Below, in pieces: positions 59,564 to 64,000 of a stretch of 64,000 bases of DNA. How positions within the stretch are numbered: position 1 is the stretch's first letter; each line of letters begins with the position of its first letter. A program made the position numbers and the translations under genes. Source of the stretch: Pedococcus sp031456495. GTDB lineage: Bacteria > Actinomycetota > Actinomycetes > Actinomycetales > Dermatophilaceae. The notes below the pieces were generated by a model that saw nothing but the letters and a program-made list of their open reading frames with translations, was not told the DNA's origin and did not search any database. The DNA is taken from NCBI RefSeq assembly GCF_031456495.1, contig NZ_JAVDUW010000003.1, forward strand, positions 186,001-250,000, in the 5' to 3' direction.

Positions 59564-60970
59564 TCAGGCGGCCGACGCCATCGGGAGGCCGGCGGCCGCG
59601 GCGTTCTCGCCGAAGCTGTCGTCGACGGCCACCACGGGAACCTTGCGCGCTGCGAGCACGGAGGCTGCGATGGACGCGCGGTAGCCGCCGGCGCAGTGCA
59701 CCCACACCTCGCCGGCGGGGACCTCGTCGAGGCGCTCCAGCAGCTCGTGCAGGGGGATGTTCACGGCGCCCTCGATGTGGCCCTCGTCGAACTCGTTGAC
59801 GCGGCGGACGTCGAGGACCTGGACGCGTCGGTGGTGGCGGACCTGTGCGAGGTCGGCGAACACGGCGCGCTCGAAGCTTCCGAGCTCTTCGTCGGTCCAG
59901 TCCTCGGGGGTCCCCGTGGCGGCGCCCTCGAGCCGGTCGATGCCGATGCGGACCAGCTCCCGCTGAGCCTCGGCGACCTGCTCGGGCGAGTCGCCCAGCA
60001 GGGTCAGGGGAGTGCCCCTTGGGATGAGCCAGCCGAGGTAGGTCGCGAACTGGCCGTCGAGGCCGAAGTTGAGGGTCCCGGTCACGTGGCCGGCGGCGAA
60101 GGCGGTCCGGGTCCGCAGGTCCACGACCCACTCGCCGGCCCGGATGCGGGCCGCGAGGGTCTCCTTGTCGGCGGTCGCGGGCGCGTCGAGGTCGGGGGCG
60201 CCCGGGCCGCTGCTGTTGGCCGGTCCCATGTGCACGTAGTACGCGGGGTACGCGTCGAGCCCGGCGAGGGTGTCCGCGACCCACTTCTCCTCGGCCTGGG
60301 TCAGGGCGGGGTTCTGCCGCTTCTCCGCGCCGATCGTCGACGCGGTCGTGTCCCCGGTGGACCCGGCCGAGCAGAACGAGCCGAAGCCGTGGGTGGGCAG
60401 CACGTGGGTGTGCTCGGGCAGCTCGTCCGCGAGCCGGTGGGCCGAGGCGAATTGGTGGTGGACCAGGGCGTCGGTGTGGTCGTGCCCGAGCAGGTCCGGG
60501 CGTCCGGTGGCGCCGAAGAGGAGCGACCCGCCGGTGAACACGCCGACCGGGTCGAAGACCTCGCCCGGCGCGGCCGCGGACTCCAGCGCGTAGGACAGGT
60601 GCGTGTAGGTGTGGCCCGGCGTGGCGATCGCGCGCACCCGCAGGGTGGGGGAGACCTCGACGAGGTCGCCGTCGCTGATGGGAGTGCGGTCGTAGCTGAC
60701 GTCATCGGCTGCGTTGACGTGGTATGCCGCGCCCGTCGCCCGGGCGAGGGCGAGGCCGCCGGTGACGTAGTCGTTGTGGATGTGCGTCTCGAAGACGTGC
60801 GTGATGGTGACGCCCGCCTCGGCTGCCAGGGCCAGGACCCGGTCGATGTCGCGCTGCGGGTCCACGACGACGGCCACCGAGCCGTCGTGCGCGAGGTAGG
60901 AGCGGTCGCCGAGGGTGGGGGTGTCGATCGGCACGATGACCGGGGTGCTCACGGTCGTGTCCGTGTTCAT
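59564..60970 (-). CDS. Persulfide dioxygenase-rhodanese fusion
   Basis: A 468-residue enzyme. The N-terminal metallo-beta-lactamase-fold domain (about 1-245) has THIHNDYVTGG, the PGHTYTHLSY and FTGGSLLFGATGRPDLLG motifs of ETHE1-like persulfide dioxygenases, which oxidise glutathione-type persulfide to sulfite with one iron. Two rhodanese domains follow (about 265-360 and 375-465). The first lacks the active-site cysteine (LLGDSPEQ in its place); the second has HCAGGYRA. Fusion allows product sulfite to react with a second persulfide to thiosulfate. Confidence 0.94.
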   Translation of the reverse strand: MNTDTTVSTPVIVPIDTPTLGDRSYLAHDGSVAVVVDPQRDIDRVLALAAEAGVTITHVFETHIHNDYVTGGLALARATGAAYHVNAADDVSYDRTPISDGDLVEVSPTLRVRAIATPGHTYTHLSYALESAAAPGEVFDPVGVFTGGSLLFGATGRPDLLGHDHTDALVHHQFASAHRLADELPEHTHVLPTHGFGSFCSAGSTGDTTASTIGAEKRQNPALTQAEEKWVADTLAGLDAYPAYYVHMGPANSSGPGAPDLDAPATADKETLAARIRAGEWVVDLRTRTAFAAGHVTGTLNFGLDGQFATYLGWLIPRGTPLTLLGDSPEQVAEAQRELVRIGIDRLEGAATGTPEDWTDEELGSFERAVFADLAQVRHHRRVQVLDVRRVNEFDEGHIEGAVNIPLHELLERLDEVPAGEVWVHCAGGYRASIAASVLAARKVPVVAVDDSFGENAAAAGLPMASAA

Positions 60971-61024
60971 GGGATGTCCTTCGGGGTGTGGCGGTTCAGG
61001 GTCGGGAGGCTGGGGTGCGGTCTG

Positions 61025-61348
61025 TCACGCGACCTGCGGCCGGGTGCCCGTGATGACCGGGCGGCCCGAGCGGGCCCAGGCGGAGGTTCCGCCGGCCACG
61101 GACCAGGCGTCGAAACCGGCGCGGCGCAGGTAGTCGGTCATCGCGCCGCTGCGGTTGCCGGTCGCACAGATGACGTAGAGCGGCCGGCTGCGGTCCAGCT
61201 CGGACGTGCGCGACGGGAGCTGTCCCATCGGCACCAGCACGGCGCCGGGGACGTGCCCGCCGACGTACTCGCCGGGCTCGCGGACGTCGATGACGGTGGC
61301 GCCGTCCGCGTGGGCGGCGGCGAAGGTGTCGAGGGCGACCTCGGACAT
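61025..61348 (-). CDS. Single-domain rhodanese
   Basis: A 107-residue sulfurtransferase with active loop CATGNRSGAM, whose cysteine carries the persulfide, and VIDVREPGEYVGGHVPGA at the start of the fold. It is the first gene of the leftward sulfur operon. GGAG precedes its ATG and two CstR-type operators lie just upstream. Confidence 0.94.
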   Translation of the reverse strand: MSEVALDTFAAAHADGATVIDVREPGEYVGGHVPGAVLVPMGQLPSRTSELDRSRPLYVICATGNRSGAMTDYLRRAGFDAWSVAGGTSAWARSGRPVITGTRPQVA

Positions 61349-61374
61349 CGGAGAACTCCTTCAGGTGAGGGGGA

Positions 61375-61435
61375 GATACCTAGTGGGGTATCCGACGAGA
61401 CGCAACCGTAGTACCCTCGGGGGTATTCCAGTCAA
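61375..61435 (-). promoter_or_regulatory. Leftward sulfur-operon promoter with two CstR operators
   Basis: GATACC-N6-GGTATC (61375-61392) and TACC-N6-GGTA (61412-61425) are near-perfect operators of the CsoR/CstR type. On the minus strand TTGACT (61435 to 61430) and TACTAC (61413 to 61408) are 16 bases apart, and the second operator fills that spacer. Confidence 0.75.
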
Positions 61436-61523
61436 ATCGAGTCCGGGCGTGTCGAGCCGCCCGGACGCCTTGGGGCACAAGGAGTGGGGCAGCGGGGAAT
61501 GTTCTCCCGCGCGCCTCGGTTAC

Positions 61524-61539
61524 ATACCCCAGCCGGTAT
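61524..61539 (+). promoter_or_regulatory. CstR operator of the rightward operon
   Basis: ATACC-CCAGCC-GGTAT is a perfect inverted repeat with the same six-base spacer as the two leftward operators, 31 bases before the thioredoxin ATG. Confidence 0.75.
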
Positions 61540-61570
61540 CGGCGAAACACTTCCGACACAGGAGAGAGAC

Positions 61571-61936
61571 ATGAGCACCCAGACCCTCATCGGTGCCAAC
61601 TTCGAGGCCACCATCACCGGGAACGACATCGTCCTCGTGGACTTCTGGGCCGCCTGGTGCGGCCCGTGCCGCCAGTTCGCGCCCGTCTTCGAGGCCGCCT
61701 CGGAGCAGAACCCCGACATCGTCTTCGGCAAGGTCGACACCGAGGCCGAGCAGGCGCTCGCCGCGGCGGCGAGCATCACGTCCATCCCCACCCTCATGGC
61801 CTTCCGGGACGGCATCCTCGTGTTCGCCCAGCCCGGCGCCCTGCCGGCCTCCGCGCTGGACCAGGTGATCGCCGGCGTGCGAGGCCTGGACATGGACGAC
61901 GTCCGCGCCCAGGTCGCCGCACAGCAGACCGCCTGA
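61571..61936 (+). CDS. Thioredoxin
   Basis: A 121-residue thioredoxin with the active site FWAAWCGPCRQFAP and the cis-proline in ITSIPTLMAF. The C-terminal helix is longer than usual (DMDDVRAQVAAQQ). It is the first gene of the rightward sulfur operon and could release sulfur from persulfidated rhodaneses and proteins. AGGAGAGAG precedes the ATG. Confidence 0.95.
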   Translation: MSTQTLIGANFEATITGNDIVLVDFWAAWCGPCRQFAPVFEAASEQNPDIVFGKVDTEAEQALAAAASITSIPTLMAFRDGILVFAQPGALPASALDQVIAGVRGLDMDDVRAQVAAQQTA

Positions 61937-61992
61937 GCCGGCCGGCTCGCCCGACCCGATCGACCGACCGAACGACGACAAGGAGAACCGAC

Positions 61993-62385
61993 ATGGGCTA
62001 CGCACTGAGCGCAACCGTCACGCAGGCCTTCGCCCCGACCCTCGAGGCCACCCGGGCCGCGCTGGCGGAGCAGGGTTTCGGCGTGCTGACCGAGATCGAC
62101 CTCGCCGCGACCCTCAAGGCCAAGATCGACGTCGACATCGCCCCGCAGGTCATCCTGGGGGCCTGCCGGCCGCCGCTGGCCCACGCGGCGCTCTCGGCGG
62201 AGCCGTCCATCGGCCTGCTCCTGCCGTGCAACGTCGTCGTTCGGGCGGTCGACGAGGGCACGACCCTCGTCGAGGCCATGGACCCCCAGGTCATGGTCGC
62301 CCTCACGGACAACGCCGAGCTCGGCGGTGTCGCCGACGACGCGCGTGAGAGGCTCACCGCGGCGCTGGCCTCGCTCACCGACTGA
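61993..62385 (+). CDS. DUF302 family protein
   Basis: A 130-residue protein of the DUF302 family. TLEATRAALAEQGFGVLTEIDL, the ILGACRPPLAHAAL segment with its single functional-looking cysteine and IGLLLPCNVVVR are family marks. DUF302 proteins commonly accompany rhodanese and thioredoxin genes; function is unknown but a sulfur- or ligand-binding role fits. AAGGAGAA precedes the ATG. Confidence 0.93.
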   Translation: MGYALSATVTQAFAPTLEATRAALAEQGFGVLTEIDLAATLKAKIDVDIAPQVILGACRPPLAHAALSAEPSIGLLLPCNVVVRAVDEGTTLVEAMDPQVMVALTDNAELGGVADDARERLTAALASLTD

Positions 62386-62412
62386 CCCTTCGCACCAACC
62401 CAGGAGACCCCC

Positions 62413-62679
62413 ATGGTCACTCTCAACAGCGACGACATGACCCCCGTCATCAACCGGCTGCGCCGCGCGCAGGGCCAGATCGGCGGCGTCATCCGCCTCA
62501 TCGAGGAGGGCCGTGACTGCAAGGACGTCGTCACCCAGCTCGCCGCGGTGAACCGGGCGCTCGACCGGGCCGGTTTCGCCATCGTCTCCTCGGGCATGCG
62601 GGAGTGCCTGACGTCGCCCGACGGCATCAACGCCGAGGACCAGGCGACGATGGAGAAGCTCTTCCTCACCCTCGCCTGA
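62413..62679 (+). CDS. cstR: CsoR-family persulfide sensor CstR
   Basis: An 88-residue all-helical repressor of the CsoR/DUF156 family. RLRRAQGQIGGVIRLIEEG is the opening signature. Cysteines C36 and C65 are present but the copper-ligand histidine of CsoR, expected at position 61, is glycine, which is the CstR pattern for sensing sulfane sulfur by a disulfide or polysulfide link. It would release the three operators in the gap and induce both operons. Confidence 0.93.
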   Translation: MVTLNSDDMTPVINRLRRAQGQIGGVIRLIEEGRDCKDVVTQLAAVNRALDRAGFAIVSSGMRECLTSPDGINAEDQATMEKLFLTLA

Positions 62680-62683
62680 CCCG

Positions 62684-63964
62684 GTGACGTCCCCCGCCGC
62701 CCCCGAGACAGCTCAGGACGGGTCGCCGGCACCTCGGCTCGGGCTGCGTGCCAACGCGGCCCAGTTCACCCTGCTGGTCGCCGTCAACGCCCTCGTGGGC
62801 GGCATGCTCGGCCAGGAGCGCACGGTGCTGCCGCTCCTGGCCGGCCAGGTCTTCGGGCTGCACGCCCACACCGCGGCCCTGACGTTCATCGTCGCCTTCG
62901 GCCTGTCCAAGGCCGTGGCCAACTACGCCGCCGGCGCGTGGTCGGACCGCCACGGCCGCAAGCCCGTGCTCGTCGCGGGCTGGCTGGTGGCCGTGCCGGT
63001 GCCGCTGCTCCTGATCTGGGCCCCCACCTGGTGGTGGGTCGTCGCGGCCAACGTCCTGCTCGGCATCAGCCAGGGACTGACGTGGTCGACCACCGTCGTC
63101 ATGAAGATCGACCTCGCCGGCCCGGCCCGCCGCGGGCTGGCCATGGGGCTGAACGAGGCCGCCGGCTACGGTGCGGTCGCCGCGACCGCCCTGGCCACCG
63201 GCTGGATCGCGGCCCGCGCCGGCCTGCGCCCGGAGCCGTTCCTGCTCGGCATCGCGTTCGCCGCGCTCGGCCTCGGGCTCTCGAGCCTGGCCGTGCGCGA
63301 GACGCACCACCACGCCCGGCGCGAGGCGCTCACGGACGGCGCTCCCTCGAGGAGCGAGCTGTCAGACCGGGAGGTCTTCGCCAGGACGAGCTGGCGCGAC
63401 CGGACGCTGTCGGCTGCGAGCCAGGCGGGGCTCGTCAACAACCTCAACGACGGGCTGGCGTGGGGGCTGTTCCCCGTGCTGTTCGCCGGTGCAGGGCTGT
63501 CCGTCGGCCGGATCGGCTGGCTGGCCGCGACGTACCCGGCCGTGTGGGGCCTCGGCCAGGTCGCCACGGGTGCGCTGTCGGACCGCTGGGGCCGTCGCGG
63601 CTTCATCGTGGCCGGCATGCTCGTGCAGGCGCTGGCGCTCGGGCTGGTCGCAGCGGCCGACAGCTTCGGCTGGTGGCTGGTGGCCACCGCGCTGCTCGGT
63701 GCCGCTACCGCCATGGTCTACCCCACGCTGCTGGCCGTCATCGGCGACGTGGCCCACCCTGCCTGGCGGGCACGGTCCGTCGGTGTCTACCGCCTGTGGC
63801 GCGACGGCGGCTTCGCCGTCGGCGCGCTGCTCGCCGGGGTGCTCGCGGACGTGTGGGGGATCAGGGCGGCCGTGCTGGCCGTCGCGGTGCTCACCGCGGC
63901 GTCCGGCGTCGTGGCCCGGGTCCGGATGGCCCCCTCCACCGCTGGCGCGGGGGCGCGAGCCTAG
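62684..63964 (+). CDS. MFS transporter
   Basis: A 426-residue major facilitator with 12 helices. The loop signature GAWSDRHGRKPVLVAGW is at residues 82-98 and GALSDRWGRRGFI is its second-half copy. It resembles drug-type exporters of the actinobacterial persulfide loci. The GTG start follows the CstR stop by four bases, so it belongs to the rightward operon. Its substrate, perhaps a sulfur oxyanion or thiol, is unknown. Confidence 0.93.
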   Translation: MTSPAAPETAQDGSPAPRLGLRANAAQFTLLVAVNALVGGMLGQERTVLPLLAGQVFGLHAHTAALTFIVAFGLSKAVANYAAGAWSDRHGRKPVLVAGWLVAVPVPLLLIWAPTWWWVVAANVLLGISQGLTWSTTVVMKIDLAGPARRGLAMGLNEAAGYGAVAATALATGWIAARAGLRPEPFLLGIAFAALGLGLSSLAVRETHHHARREALTDGAPSRSELSDREVFARTSWRDRTLSAASQAGLVNNLNDGLAWGLFPVLFAGAGLSVGRIGWLAATYPAVWGLGQVATGALSDRWGRRGFIVAGMLVQALALGLVAAADSFGWWLVATALLGAATAMVYPTLLAVIGDVAHPAWRARSVGVYRLWRDGGFAVGALLAGVLADVWGIRAAVLAVAVLTAASGVVARVRMAPSTAGAGARA

Positions 63965-64000
63965 GCGTCGTCCGTGCCGTCGGTCTGCTCCTCGAGCAGG
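63961..64000 (-). CDS. C-terminal end of an unseen leftward gene
   Basis: A minus-strand frame without stops enters from the right edge and ends LLEEQTDGTDDA before TAG. An acidic tail with GC-rich third positions directly abutting the MFS stop looks like a convergent gene end, but only 12 residues are visible. Confidence 0.4.
   Translation of the reverse strand, partial: LLEEQTDGTDDA

Overview
The window is one contiguous stretch of a very GC-rich actinobacterial chromosome. The coproporphyrin-dependent heme pathway (hemE, hemY, hemQ), the GAF-ANTAR protein, two PPK2 kinases, frequent ATGA/GTGA stop-start overlaps and many leaderless-looking promoters point to an actinomycete. Codon style and gene set suggest the Intrasporangiaceae (Terrabacter, Knoellia, Janibacter, Phycicoccus and relatives); that placement is inference. 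I see no insertion sequence, prophage, CRISPR array or rRNA.

Layout. 0-5 kb: heme synthesis, a CtaG-like membrane protein and small enzymes. 5-15 kb: MsrB, a polymerase-ligase LigD, a hydrolase, a RibD-type reductase, ZapE, a PPK2 kinase, a VOC protein, an AidB-like acyl-CoA dehydrogenase and a YihY protein. 15.2-18.2 kb: a tRNA-Gly/Cys/Val cluster, then a gene-poor stretch with small ORFs, a small membrane protein and the GAF-ANTAR protein. 18.2-25.1 kb: a copper-type envelope island with two two-component systems around a secreted protein, a DUF305 lipoprotein, a multicopper oxidase and a SHOCT membrane protein. 25-28.4 kb: an amidohydrolase, a PhzF protein and a MarR/cupin pair that share an operator. 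28.6-32.5 kb: a 1304-residue secreted galactose-oxidase-like protein with all copper-radical residues in place. 32.6-36.2 kb: a three-gene operon headed by a molybdopterin oxidoreductase-like protein whose four iron-sulfur cysteines are replaced by Ser, His, Asp and Asp at exactly conserved spacing. 36.3-37.7 kb: a fluoride riboswitch and crcB-DUF190-crcB.

37.7-46.1 kb: a TSUP permease, ornithine aminotransferase, a cyclic-2,3-diphosphoglycerate-synthase-like GTPase, a second PPK2, a sigma factor with a membrane partner, and a divergent CDF exporter/ArsR sensor pair. 46.1-51.6 kb: a CitA/CitB-type two-component system facing an ABC importer. 51.7-57.5 kb: SulP transporter, MerR regulator, DUF318 permease, ClC channel and MarR regulator, with clear palindromic operators. 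57.6-64 kb: a sulfide/persulfide module arranged as two divergent operons (rhodanese-DUF2892, TSUP, Cys-rich peptide, persulfide dioxygenase-rhodanese fusion and rhodanese leftward; thioredoxin, DUF302, CstR and MFS rightward) around three operators of the ATACC-N6-GGTAT type.

The strongest items for follow-up are the cluster-less molybdopterin operon, a 7-mer (GGCATAC/GTATGCC) scattered through genes of both strands far above expectation and in more than one codon phase, the copper radical oxidase with duplicated terminal domains, and the MarR and CstR regulatory circuits readable directly from the DNA.
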